14,615 nucleotides of DNA. It comes from Prevotellaceae bacterium (GTDB taxonomy: Bacteria; Bacteroidota; Bacteroidia; Bacteroidales; UBA932). The stretch lies in NCBI GenBank assembly GCA_031284065.1, contig JAITAP010000215.1, positions 1 through 14,615 on the forward strand, given 5' to 3'. Below the pieces are notes generated by a model. The model ran no database searches. It was not told where the DNA came from and was given only the letters and a program-made list of their open reading frames with translations. How positions within the stretch are numbered: position 1 is the stretch's first letter; each line of letters starts with the position of its first letter. Shown piece by piece: positions 7,648 to 13,966 of this stretch. The translations under genes were made by a program, and so were the position numbers.

Positions 7648-7720
7648 TTGATTAACAATGATTTATATTTTTGCCGAAAAACAAAATGTGTAAGTTGCTA
7701 TAATTTTGCTATAATTTTTG
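7648..7720. mobile_element. Probable left end of the Mu-like prophage with transposase-site-like repeats
   Basis: Two perfect 11-bp tandem copies of GCTATAATTTT (7697-7707, 7708-7718) are preceded by a related TTTATATTTTTGCC at 7662-7675. Clustered, helically phased repeats of this kind are expected where a MuA-type transposase binds its end. The exact terminus is not determined. TG dinucleotides at 7659 and 7687 are candidates, since Mu-type ends begin with TG. The right end and target duplication are outside the window. Confidence 0.4.
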
Positions 7721-7737
7721 CCCCAAAAAAAGCCTAA

Positions 7738-7779
7738 TTTGCGTACAAAAATGTAATACCCCGCACAAAGGTACGCAAA
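7738..7779. repeat. Inverted repeat TTTGCGTAC/GTACGCAAA, 24-nt spacer
   Basis: Perfect 9-bp arms lie at 7738-7746 and 7771-7779. The right arm overlaps the -7 box of the outward promoter, so a protein binding here would affect it. Confidence 0.5.
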
Positions 7780-7798
7780 AAACGCCAAGCGCCCCAAA
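7766..7798 (-). promoter_or_regulatory. Outward (leftward) promoter near the prophage left end
   Basis: On the minus strand TTTG (7798-7795), a 21-nt spacer and TACCTTTG (7773-7766) match the Bacteroidota promoter pattern. It would transcribe out of the prophage towards the 3' side of the efflux operon. No gene is seen in that direction before the TolC-like gene's antisense strand. Confidence 0.4.
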
Positions 7799-7840
7799 AA
7801 TAAGGGAAAAAGCCCCTGCAAAACCCCGCAATTTGCCCCC

Positions 7841-7868
7841 AAAAACCACCCCCACCGGTGGTTTTTTT
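7841..7868. terminator. Terminator-like hairpin, bidirectional
   Basis: Perfect 10-bp arms, AAAAACCACC (7841-7850) and GGTGGTTTTT (7857-7866), flank a 6-nt loop and are followed by a T run on the plus strand and by an A/T run on the minus strand. It could insulate the prophage control genes from host transcription. Confidence 0.55.
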
Positions 7869-7897
7869 ATGCCCACCCCAAAAAGGGTGATTTTTGC

Positions 7898-7933
7898 GTT
7901 GGGCAGCCAGTTGGGCAGCCAGTTGGGCAGCCA
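7898..7933. repeat. Three perfect 12-bp tandem repeats (GTTGGGCAGCCA)
   Basis: Copies lie at 7898-7909, 7910-7921 and 7922-7933. Each contains the near-palindrome TGGGCAGCCA. A minus-strand frame here would read WLPN three times but is not convincing as a gene. The position near the prophage end suggests protein-binding sites. The rest of 7934-8120 shows no gene. Confidence 0.75.
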
Positions 7934-8120
7934 AAATACACCAAAAACAGGGTGCATTTACCTATACATACGACCAAAAAACCCGTTAAAAAACAGTTAA
8001 AACAATACTTTCAGAGGGGGATAGTACAGCGTAACATTTTGCCAAAATATCAACTATATCTTGAAAATCAATCGTATAGTAAAAATTAATGTGGCGCGGC
8101 CTGTGCGCGGCGGCTTTTAT

Positions 8121-8149
8121 TGGGAAAAGGTGGGAAAAATTTGGGAAAA
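8121..8149. repeat. Three phased TGGGAAAA repeats downstream of the repressor gene
   Basis: TGGGAAAA occurs at 8121, 8131 and 8142, with spacing of 10 and 11 bp, about one DNA turn each. They lie 8 bases past the repressor stop codon. They may be binding sites near the prophage end. Confidence 0.5.
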
Positions 8150-8156
8150 AAAGGTG

Positions 8157-8864
8157 TCATTCCAGCCGAATTACCCCTACCACCAGCGCAATGCCGGTAA
8201 TTTCTTCATGGGTAACTTCAAAAGGCGAGTAGCGCTCGTTGTCCGAGTGGCACTTGATGCAATCCTTGCCGCCGCTATCGCATGGGTATAGGCGCTTGAT
8301 TAGTATGCCCTGCTCGCGGGTGCCGATGACGTGCACCTTGCCCCACTGTATAAAGCGGCTCTCTTTGAGTATGGTGCACGCTACCACGTCGCCGCTGTTG
8401 TACTTAGGCTGCATGGACGATCCGGCTACTTCTATCATAAAGTCTATGCGCCGGTCTTTGAACTTCGGCACCACGTAGTAGTCTTTTACGTCGCTCTCCT
8501 TAATGGCGAACTCCGCGCCACCAAAGCCGCCAACGGCGTTCACGCCCACCAGCGGAATGCCCTTTGACGGCGCTACCTTTACCTCCTCCGGTGCTTGTCC
8601 ATGAGGCTTATCGCCATTGACTTCGCGCAGCATTTCTCCTTTACCCGTGAGTAGCCAATCTGGCGAAATTGACACAATTGTGTCAACTACTTTTTGTATG
8701 ACTTCAAAACTTGGATTGCCTTTCCTTTCACCAAGCATGTTGCCTATCACCGATGGTCTCACACCTATAGTTCGAGAAAATTCGCTTTTATTGCCCCCGA
8801 AAAATTCACTTATCAATTTTTCAAAACGCTGATTTATAGTAGTTGAAAAATTATTTTTACTCAT
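8157..8864 (-). CDS. Phage repressor, HTH plus S24/LexA-like self-cleaving domain
   Basis: The product is 235 residues. The N-terminal part (about 8-75) is a helix-turn-helix of the phage CI type (KSEFSRTIGVRPSVIGNMLG), followed by WLLTGKGEML, typical of these repressors. After a polar linker the C-terminal S24 domain carries the nucleophile in GSSMQP (Ser150) and the general base in ILIKRL (Lys190). A likely self-cleavage region is NAVGGFGG at 109-116. These are the features of LexA/CI-like proteins that inactivate themselves when RecA is activated. It is transcribed opposite to the early and transposition genes, as in Mu (c repressor), and should keep the prophage silent by binding the control region at 8863-8956. 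The control by DNA damage is inferred. Confidence 0.9.
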   Translation of the reverse strand: MSKNNFSTTINQRFEKLISEFFGGNKSEFSRTIGVRPSVIGNMLGERKGNPSFEVIQKVVDTIVSISPDWLLTGKGEMLREVNGDKPHGQAPEEVKVAPSKGIPLVGVNAVGGFGGAEFAIKESDVKDYYVVPKFKDRRIDFMIEVAGSSMQPKYNSGDVVACTILKESRFIQWGKVHVIGTREQGILIKRLYPCDSGGKDCIKCHSDNERYSPFEVTHEEITGIALVVGVIRLE

Positions 8865-8956
8865 TTGTGAAAATTATTTGCGATTTTATTTGCATTTTAC
8901 GCATTTGTGTATTATCTTTGTTCCGACTTTAATCAATTAAAGTCGCTGTAAAGGTA
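8863..8956. promoter_or_regulatory. Prophage control region: face-to-face promoters and operator candidates
   Basis: The rightward early promoter is TTTG (8889-8892), 20 nt, TATCTTTG (8913-8920). A leftward -7 box TACCTTTA (8956-8949 on the minus strand, one mismatch) would serve the repressor. Between them a perfect palindrome, CGACTTTAAT/ATTAAAGTCG with a 2-nt centre (8924-8945), covers both expected start sites. ATTTG occurs at 8863, 8876, 8888 and 8903, the first overlapping the repressor start codon. This arrangement suggests operators that switch between lysogeny and lytic growth. Confidence 0.6.
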
Positions 8957-8982
8957 GTAATAATTCAAAAAACAAAAAAACA

Positions 8983-9198
8983 ATGAAACAGTACTTAGTG
9001 TTTAATCGGCAAACGGGCTACAGTGATGAATTTTACAATTTAACCGCCGCAAAGGCTGCGATGAAAGCGAACGACGCCAGGGGCGTTATTTACAAGATCT
9101 ATTCAGGCGGTGATTTTGTGAATTGCGGTGAAATCACGCTCGCTGGCAACAACAAAACGTTTGTCGCCAACTCGCGGCAAGAAAAATCCGGGTACTAA
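8983..9198 (+). CDS. Small early phage protein, unknown function
   Basis: The product is 71 residues, the first gene behind the early promoter at 8889-8920, with an A-rich leader before the ATG. I do not recognise it. It starts MKQYLVFNRQTGYSDEFYNL and has a predicted small alpha/beta fold with no cysteine pair, signal peptide or membrane helix. In transposable phages this place holds small regulatory or host-interaction genes; nothing more specific can be said. Confidence 0.65.
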   Translation: MKQYLVFNRQTGYSDEFYNLTAAKAAMKANDARGVIYKIYSGGDFVNCGEITLAGNNKTFVANSRQEKSGY

Positions 9199-9218
9199 CA
9201 TCTTAAAACATAATTATC

Positions 9219-9422
9219 ATGACAACAACAGTAAAGAAAAAAAGCATATTCATGCAGATGCATAATGGCGAGCGCACCGGTGAGGGTAGCTTTTACCATG
9301 GGCTTAAGGAGCTGTTTTACCTTGCCGACCAAGGCAATAGGGTAAAGCTCGTAAGGGCATTTCCCGACTTTTTCGGCACCGAAGTGCCGGAATTTGGAAT
9401 AACCGCGGACAGGGTGAAGTGA
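9219..9422 (+). CDS. Small early phage protein, unknown function
   Basis: The product is 67 residues, 20 bp after the previous gene in the same direction. It is basic at the N-terminus (MTTTVKKKSIFM) and mixed later (FYHGLKELFYLADQGNRVKL, then FPDFFGTEVPEF). No family is recognised. Compact spacing with its neighbours supports co-transcription from the early promoter. The next frame begins close to its stop codon. Confidence 0.6.
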   Translation: MTTTVKKKSIFMQMHNGERTGEGSFYHGLKELFYLADQGNRVKLVRAFPDFFGTEVPEFGITADRVK

Positions 9423-9451
9423 AGCATTTTTCCCGCAACAGGCAAAAACCA

Positions 9452-9643
9452 ATGAAAACAAGTATGGAAACACAAGCGCTGCACACAATAGTTGACATTG
9501 CGCGTGAAAATATCACCAAAGCTGAGCTGCTGGCGCTGCTGGAGAAGCAGCTTTCGGGGTACAAAGACGGCTGCACGTTTGAGGGGGTTAACCTCTTTGG
9601 CCGCGTGCGAGCGGAATGTAACGATTTAAACGTTCCTCAATAA
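9452..9643 (+). CDS. Small early phage protein, unknown function
   Basis: The product is 63 residues from ATG 9452. A GTG at 9419 overlapping the previous gene or an ATG at 9464 are also possible; 9452 is preferred because an A-rich stretch lies just before it. The middle is helical (IVDIARENITKAELLALLEK), followed by a Gly/Cys-containing end. No family is recognised. Its last 56 bases overlap, tail to tail, the 3' end of the minus-strand zinc-ribbon-like gene. Confidence 0.55.
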   Translation: MKTSMETQALHTIVDIARENITKAELLALLEKQLSGYKDGCTFEGVNLFGRVRAECNDLNVPQ

Positions 9644-9788
9644 GGGCAGAGTACTCTTTACACCCACACGTTCTCACTTCGCGCCACTTGTGGGCTGTTT
9701 GCATGGTAAAAGTCCATTGCTGCCCGCAGGCCGGACAGGGGACGGAGTAGACCTCCACAAGGGCGCGGTAGGTTTCAGTATAGTTCAT
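9588..9788 (-). CDS. Small zinc-ribbon-like protein on the opposite strand of the early operon
   Basis: The product is 66 residues. CPACGQQW (Cys18, Cys21) and CGC (Cys41, Cys43) give four cysteines arranged like a small zinc ribbon. The tail (YSALIEERLNRYI) is helical. It has its own -7 box, TATATTTG on the minus strand at 9824-9817, about 30 bases upstream of the ATG. It runs against the early operon and overlaps the preceding plus-strand gene by 56 bases at the 3' ends. It may bind nucleic acid or protein; the function is unknown. The paired cysteine motifs and the promoter make it more than a chance frame. Confidence 0.6.
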   Translation of the reverse strand: MNYTETYRALVEVYSVPCPACGQQWTFTMQTAHKWREVRTCGCKEYSALIEERLNRYIPLARGQRG

Positions 9789-9816
9789 AATGCTTATAAT
9801 TTAAAGTTTGACGACG

Positions 9817-9824
9817 CAAATATA
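9817..9824 (-). promoter_or_regulatory. -7 box (TATATTTG) for the minus-strand zinc-ribbon-like gene
   Basis: Exact match to TAnnTTTG on the minus strand. No good TTTG -33 element is seen about 20 nt upstream, so strength is uncertain. Confidence 0.4.
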
Positions 9825-9853
9825 AGCATTTTCCCGCACCAGCTCTGCCATGA

Positions 9854-9887
9854 GGCTGGCGCCCCGAGCAAGACGGGGGCGGGAGCC
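9854..9887 (+). promoter_or_regulatory. GC-rich hairpin upstream of the 9916 gene
   Basis: GGCT (9854-9857) pairs with AGCC (9884-9887) and CGCCCC (9860-9865) pairs with GGGGCG (9876-9881). A GG/GG internal loop and a 10-nt terminal loop complete it. It ends 28 bases before the start codon. There is no T run, so an attenuation or RNA-protection role is more likely than simple termination. Confidence 0.45.
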
Positions 9888-9915
9888 AACGTAAACAATT
9901 AATATTGAACAAAAA

Positions 9916-10152
9916 ATGGAAAAGGAAATACAGAATTTATTGGCGTTGCGCGATTTTATGGCAGCGCAAGAAGACGTAAGGGTACTGTCTGTTGCGCGCA
10001 ACGGGTTTATGAAGATAGCGTATGACGCGGAGCGCGTGAGCGTAGATAAGGCAACCGATAACATGCGTAAGTGCGGCGTGGGCAACTTTGACGTTTCGCT
10101 GGACTGTCGTTCCGGTTGCGTTTTTGTAACTATTAAATCAGAAAAAAAATAA
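9916..10152 (+). CDS. Small phage protein, unknown function
   Basis: The product is 78 residues, unrecognised. It has an N-terminal helix (MEKEIQNLLALRDFMAAQ), then alternating strands and a helix (ERVSVDKATDNMRKCGVGNF) and a beta end with FVTIKSEKK. The next small gene begins 1 base after its stop, which indicates co-translation with the HTH and transposase genes downstream. Confidence 0.65.
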   Translation: MEKEIQNLLALRDFMAAQEDVRVLSVARNGFMKIAYDAERVSVDKATDNMRKCGVGNFDVSLDCRSGCVFVTIKSEKK

Positions 10153-10153
10153 G

Positions 10154-10330
10154 ATGGAAGCGGGCAAAAAAATCACCCTACCCCCTACGGGGTACCAGCG
10201 GGAGCTGGCGAAGCTGGCGGGCTGCTCGGTGCAAACCGTTGTCGCCGCGCTGCGGCACAATAGCAAGGGTATAAAGGCTGAAAAGGTGCGGCAGCTGTTC
10301 CGCGCCAAGTACTGCAACAATAACCAATGA
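10154..10330 (+). CDS. 58-residue helix-turn-helix protein in the Ner position
   Basis: The ATG at 10154 opens a 58-codon frame ending TGA at 10328-10330. The core reads LAKLAGCSVQTVVAALRHNS (residues 18-37), a typical helix-turn-helix, followed by a basic helix (KAEKVRQLFRAKY). It starts 1 base after the previous gene, and its stop codon is directly followed by the transposase start. In Mu the small DNA-binding protein Ner, which limits early transcription, is encoded just before the transposase. The same job is likely here, from position and fold only. The small size makes it easy to miss. Confidence 0.75.
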   Translation: MEAGKKITLPPTGYQRELAKLAGCSVQTVVAALRHNSKGIKAEKVRQLFRAKYCNNNQ

Positions 10331-10333
10331 GTG

Positions 10334-12361
10334 ATGCGGCGCGACGGAAGTAACATACTAATAACGCTCGACGAGTGGCTGGCGGCGGGGCTGTCGTACA
10401 ATATGTACGAGCACGACAGGCGGCGGGGCTACTTGCGCACGGCTAACCGCGGGTGCAACGGCCACGAAGTGGAGATAATCTGGCAATCCATCGTCAAGGA
10501 GAGCCGCAAGGCGGCGATTGTGGGGCGTTGGGGGAATCCGGAGTCGGTGTGCGGCTCGTCGCAGCTTGCGGAGAGCGTAGCGCCGGACGCGGCGGCGCAG
10601 GAGTTCTACGGGTCGTATCTGCTTCCGGACGGGCGGCACCTGCCCGCCGAGCGCATTGCCGAGTACACGGCGAACGTGGAGGTTTTAAAGGCCATTGAAA
10701 TGGCGATTAAATCGCGCGGGAGCTCGCGCCGTGCGCTGGGCAACAGCTCGCGGCGGCTGCTTGCGGAGCTGACGGACGCGGCCAACAGGCTCGACCGCAC
10801 GGCGTTCCCGCACTCGCTGCCCACCGCGGAGCGCCGGATGCGGGACGTGCTGAAGCGCTACCACGAAGAGGGCTACATGGCGTTCGTGCACAAGAACTTT
10901 ACGAATAAGCACGCGGCGAAAGTAGATGACGGGGTAAAGGAGAGCGTGGTAACGGAGCTGCTGAGCGACGCTCGCAACTTTGATAACGAGCAGGTGAGCT
11001 TGCTGTACAACCTTTTTGCCAAAAAGATGGGCTGGAAGCCCATTAGCGCGTCGGCGGTGGGGGTGTGGCGCAACAAGCTGTACCTCGTATCCTACGCGGG
11101 GCGGCGCGGAGAGACGGCGTTCCGCAACCGGCACGCGATGCAGGTGAAGCGGGCTTCACCGTCGCGGCCGCTGTACTTTTGGACGGCGGACGGCTGGGAC
11201 GTGGAGCTGCTGTACCAGCACAGCGGGACGGACAGGAACGGGCACAGCGTTACGACGTACCACAACCGGCTGACGGTGGTGGTGGTGCTGGATCCGTGCG
11301 AAAAGTACCCCGTTGGGTACGCGATTGGGGATCACGAAACGCCGGAGCTGATACGGGACGCATTTCGGGACGCTGCCAACCACACGGCGGCGCTGTTTGG
11401 GCAGCGGCACCGTGCGCACCAGCTGCAAACCGACCACTACGCGGCTAAGGCGCTGGCTCCGCTGTACAGCCTGATGGCGGGCAAGTACACGCCCGCCCGC
11501 GTGAGGAACGCCAAGGCCAAGGTAGTGGAGCCCTACTTTTTGCGGCTGAACAAAAAGTACTGCCAGCTGATGCCCAACTGGTCGGGCTTTGGGTTGACCT
11601 CCCAAAAGGACAGTCAGCCGAATGTGGACTACATTAACGCGCACCGGCACGACTTCCCCGACCGTGCCGGGGTTGCGCGTCAAATTGCGCTGATTATGGA
11701 GGCTGAGCGGGCTGCGAAGCGTGAGGGCTACCTCGCCAGGTGGCGGGGCACGCCGGAGGCTGACCGCCTGCCGCTGCGAAGCGAGGACTACCTTTACTTT
11801 TTCGGCGCGGACACGGGGCGCAAGAACCTGCTGCAAGGGGGCGGGGTACAGCCCACCATTGAGGGGGTACGTCGGGACTACGACTGCTTCGACCTGCGCT
11901 TTCGCGAGCACTACGGGGTTCAGTGGACGGTGCGCTACGACCCCGATGACCTAAGTGAGGCGCTGGCGGTGAATGACGACGGCACGCTACGGTTTTTGCT
12001 TCGTGAGAAGCACGTGCAGCCCATGGCGCTGCACGAGCGCAAGGATGGGGACGGGGCGGCGCTGTCGGAGGTAATGCAGTACAACAAGATGCTGGAGGCG
12101 GCTATTACGGAGCGTCGCGCGGCGAGCGGTGAGGCGGTGCAGCGGCTGGTGGAGGACAACCCGCAGCTGAGCGACACGCTGACGAAGCTGCTACTTGTGG
12201 ACAGCAGGGGACAGCACAAGGACAGGCGGAATGCCCCGCGCGGTCGCAAGCGGGTGGAAGCCATTACGGCCGAGGAGCTGGAGGCTGTTCCGGCGCTGCT
12301 GCCCACGGGGCGCACGTGCGTGGAGGTGGAAGCTGAGGAAAGTATTTACAACCTAATGTAG
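10334..12361 (+). CDS. MuA-type DDE transposase of a transposable prophage
   Basis: The product is 675 residues from ATG 10334; a GTG at 10331 is an alternative start. The N-terminal part (ITLDEWLAAGLSYNMYEHDR) resembles the DNA-binding domain of Bacteroidota MuA-like proteins. The rve-type catalytic core carries Asp286 (TADGWD), Asp367 (LQTDHYAAKAL) and Glu399 (KVVEPYFLRLNKKY), the expected DDE triad. NWSGFGLTSQKDSQPN, ERAAKREGYLARWR and LREKHVQPMALHERK are further blocks I know from this family. The C-terminal part would bind the MuB-like ATPase encoded next. It joins phage ends to target DNA, in integration and replicative transposition. All triad residues are present and the length matches MuA (about 660), so it is probably active. 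Confidence 0.93.
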   Translation: MRRDGSNILITLDEWLAAGLSYNMYEHDRRRGYLRTANRGCNGHEVEIIWQSIVKESRKAAIVGRWGNPESVCGSSQLAESVAPDAAAQEFYGSYLLPDGRHLPAERIAEYTANVEVLKAIEMAIKSRGSSRRALGNSSRRLLAELTDAANRLDRTAFPHSLPTAERRMRDVLKRYHEEGYMAFVHKNFTNKHAAKVDDGVKESVVTELLSDARNFDNEQVSLLYNLFAKKMGWKPISASAVGVWRNKLYLVSYAGRRGETAFRNRHAMQVKRASPSRPLYFWTADGWDVELLYQHSGTDRNGHSVTTYHNRLTVVVVLDPCEKYPVGYAIGDHETPELIRDAFRDAANHTAALFGQRHRAHQLQTDHYAAKALAPLYSLMAGKYTPARVRNAKAKVVEPYFLRLNKKYCQLMPNWSGFGLTSQKDSQPNVDYINAHRHDFPDRAGVARQIALIMEAERAAKREGYLARWRGTPEADRLPLRSEDYLYFFGADTGRKNLLQGGGVQPTIEGVRRDYDCFDLRFREHYGVQWTVRYDPDDLSEALAVNDDGTLRFLLREKHVQPMALHERKDGDGAALSEVMQYNKMLEAAITERRAASGEAVQRLVEDNPQLSDTLTKLLLVDSRGQHKDRRNAPRGRKRVEAITAEELEAVPALLPTGRTCVEVEAEESIYNLM

Positions 12362-12370
12362 TAAAAAAAT

Positions 12371-12405
12371 GAATAATGAATAATGAATAATGAATAATGA
12401 ATAAG
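12371..12405. repeat. Tandem 7-bp array (GAATAAT) between transposase and MuB-like gene
   Basis: Four perfect copies and a fifth with one change (GAATAAG) fill the spacer and end 2 bases before the ATG at 12408. The 7-bp period places ATG, TAA and TGA in every frame. Confidence 0.9.
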
Positions 12406-12407
12406 GT

Positions 12408-13256
12408 ATGAACGATCAAACAAAAAAACAAATTGCAGACGCGCTCCGCGCGTACTGCGAGCGCAAGGGCTCTCAGAACAAAGCCGCCAACTCGCTAAAG
12501 GGGGTTAGCGCGGCAACCGTTTCGCACGTACTGAGCGGCGATTGGGGGCTGATAAAATCGGAGATGTGGCGCAGCATTTCGGCGCAGATAGGCTACAAGC
12601 CTGACGGCTGGCGGGCTGTTGAGACGCGGGACTACAAGCTGCTTACGGGGCTGCTTGCCGACGCGCAGGAGAATGCGCTGGTGATGGCGATAACAGGGGA
12701 CGCGGGCACGGGCAAGACGTTCGCCATGCGCCGCTACTGCGACAGCCACGCGAACGCCTACCTACTGCAATGCGCCGAATTTTGGAACAAAAAAATGTTT
12801 CTGCAGGAGCTGCTGAGCGCCATGGGGCGCGACTACAGCGGCTACTCCATCGGTGAGATGATGTACGAGTGCGTTTCGGAGCTGAAAAAGCAGGACAGCC
12901 CGATGCTGCTACTGGATGAGGGCGACAAGCTGAGCGACTGCGTGCTTCAATTCTTTATAACGCTGTACAACCAGCTGGAGGGTGGGTGCGCTATTATTCT
13001 TTGCGCGACTTCGCACTTGTGCAAGCGGCTAAAGCGTGGGGTGAAGCTCAACAAGCGGGGGTACAACGAGATTTTTAGCCGTGTGGGGCGCAAGTGTATA
13101 GAGCTGAAAGGGCTTGGGGCTTCCGACGTTGCGGCGGTGTGCCGCGCCAACGGGGTAGAAGACGGCGAGCTTATCCGCGAGGTTGTAGAAGATTGTGAGG
13201 GAGATATGCGTCGGGTTCGGCGCAAGATACACGCTCTTACGAGCGCGAAGTACTAA
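12408..13256 (+). CDS. MuB-type AAA+ ATPase, transposition target selector
   Basis: The product is 282 residues. An N-terminal HTH (about 20-60; NKAANSLKGVSAATVSHVLS) is followed by a P-loop ATPase: Walker A GDAGTGKT (97-104), Walker B MLLLDE (166-171), sensor CATS (199-202) and an arginine-finger candidate in FSRVGRK (Arg225). The C-terminal domain is a small helical bundle. The order HTH plus AAA+ directly after the transposase is that of MuB, which binds DNA with ATP, brings the target to MuA and gives target immunity. TnsC/TniB-like ATPases are the nearest alternatives, but the phage context favours MuB. Confidence 0.9.
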   Translation: MNDQTKKQIADALRAYCERKGSQNKAANSLKGVSAATVSHVLSGDWGLIKSEMWRSISAQIGYKPDGWRAVETRDYKLLTGLLADAQENALVMAITGDAGTGKTFAMRRYCDSHANAYLLQCAEFWNKKMFLQELLSAMGRDYSGYSIGEMMYECVSELKKQDSPMLLLDEGDKLSDCVLQFFITLYNQLEGGCAIILCATSHLCKRLKRGVKLNKRGYNEIFSRVGRKCIELKGLGASDVAAVCRANGVEDGELIREVVEDCEGDMRRVRRKIHALTSAKY

Positions 13257-13273
13257 TTTTTTGAGGTAAAAAA

Positions 13274-13897
13274 ATGAACAGGGCGCGAAGCGTTGCGGAG
13301 ATACTAAAGTACCGTCCCAAGGCGCTACCTTTTACGGGTGAGTGGCTGGACAGCTTCGGCACGCCGGAGCTGGGGGGCTGCTGGCTAATCTGGGGCAACA
13401 GCGGTAACGGCAAGACTCGGTTCACGCTCCAGCTGTGCAAGTACCTTGCCCGGTTTGGTCGGGTGGCGTACAGCTCGCTGGAGGAGGGTATGAGCCTGTC
13501 GTTCCAGAACGCTATAAGGTCGGTGGGGATGCAGGACGTGGCGCGTCGATTCGTGATGCTTGACAAGGAGCCGATTGGGGAGCTGAGGGCTCGGCTGTGC
13601 GGGCAAAAGTCGCCGGACGTGGTGGTGATAGACAGCGTGCAGTACAGCGGTCTGAACAGGGAGAGCGCGAAGGCTCTTGTGGACGATTTCCCGCGCAAGC
13701 TGTTCATCTTTGTGTCGCACGCGGAGGGGCGGCACCCGTCGGGGCGCACGGCGGGGGCAATACGCTTCCACGCTGGGGTAAAGCTGTACGTTGAGGGCTA
13801 CCGTATCCCCGCGCCGGTGAGCCGATTTAAGGAGGGCGAGTGTGCGCCGTTCACGATATGGCCGGAGGGCGCACAACGGTACTGGGGCAATGATTAA
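13274..13897 (+). CDS. RecA/RadA-like phage ATPase
   Basis: The product is 207 residues, starting 17 bp after the MuB-like gene. Walker A is GNSGNGKT (41-48). SSLEEGMS (68-74) corresponds to the catalytic-glutamate region of RecA/DnaB-fold proteins and VVVIDSVQY (116-124) to Walker B. SHAEGRHPSGRTAG (148-161) resembles the segment of RadA/Sak4-type proteins that follows strand 5. It is the size of a single RecA core, with no helicase or zinc-finger domain. It may act in phage DNA recombination or annealing during replicative transposition. KaiC-like or DnaB-like origin cannot be excluded. Confidence 0.75.
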   Translation: MNRARSVAEILKYRPKALPFTGEWLDSFGTPELGGCWLIWGNSGNGKTRFTLQLCKYLARFGRVAYSSLEEGMSLSFQNAIRSVGMQDVARRFVMLDKEPIGELRARLCGQKSPDVVVIDSVQYSGLNRESAKALVDDFPRKLFIFVSHAEGRHPSGRTAGAIRFHAGVKLYVEGYRIPAPVSRFKEGECAPFTIWPEGAQRYWGND

Positions 13898-13913
13898 TGA
13901 TTAATGATTAATG
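13890..13913. repeat. ATG/stop ladder made of 7-bp repeats (GATTAAT) at a gene junction
   Basis: Three copies of GATTAAT (13892-13912) include the stop codon of the RecA-like gene (13895-13897) and ATGs at 13890, 13897, 13904 and 13911, overlapping in TAATG. Those at 13890 and 13897 run into TAA after four codons; 13904 is in frame with the next gene. Confidence 0.85.
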
Positions 13914-13966
13914 GGCTGGCGCGTGCGTGCGTGCGCTGCTACGCTAAGAATGGGGAAGTAAAAAAA

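Noticed and set aside
7709..7957. 82-codon minus-strand frame with WLPN repeats
   Set aside because: The frame is created by C/A-rich skewed DNA, the 12-bp tandem repeats and a terminator-like hairpin, and it contains a promoter inside. No family resemblance.
8061..8291. 76-codon plus-strand frame
   Set aside because: It runs through the TGGGAAAA repeats and then antisense to the repressor gene; composition and overlap argue against coding.
12408..13897. Tn7-like or CRISPR-associated transposon module
   Set aside because: The S24 repressor, control region, Ner-like gene and phage early genes fit a Mu-like phage better. No TnsA, TnsD/TniQ or Cas gene is seen.
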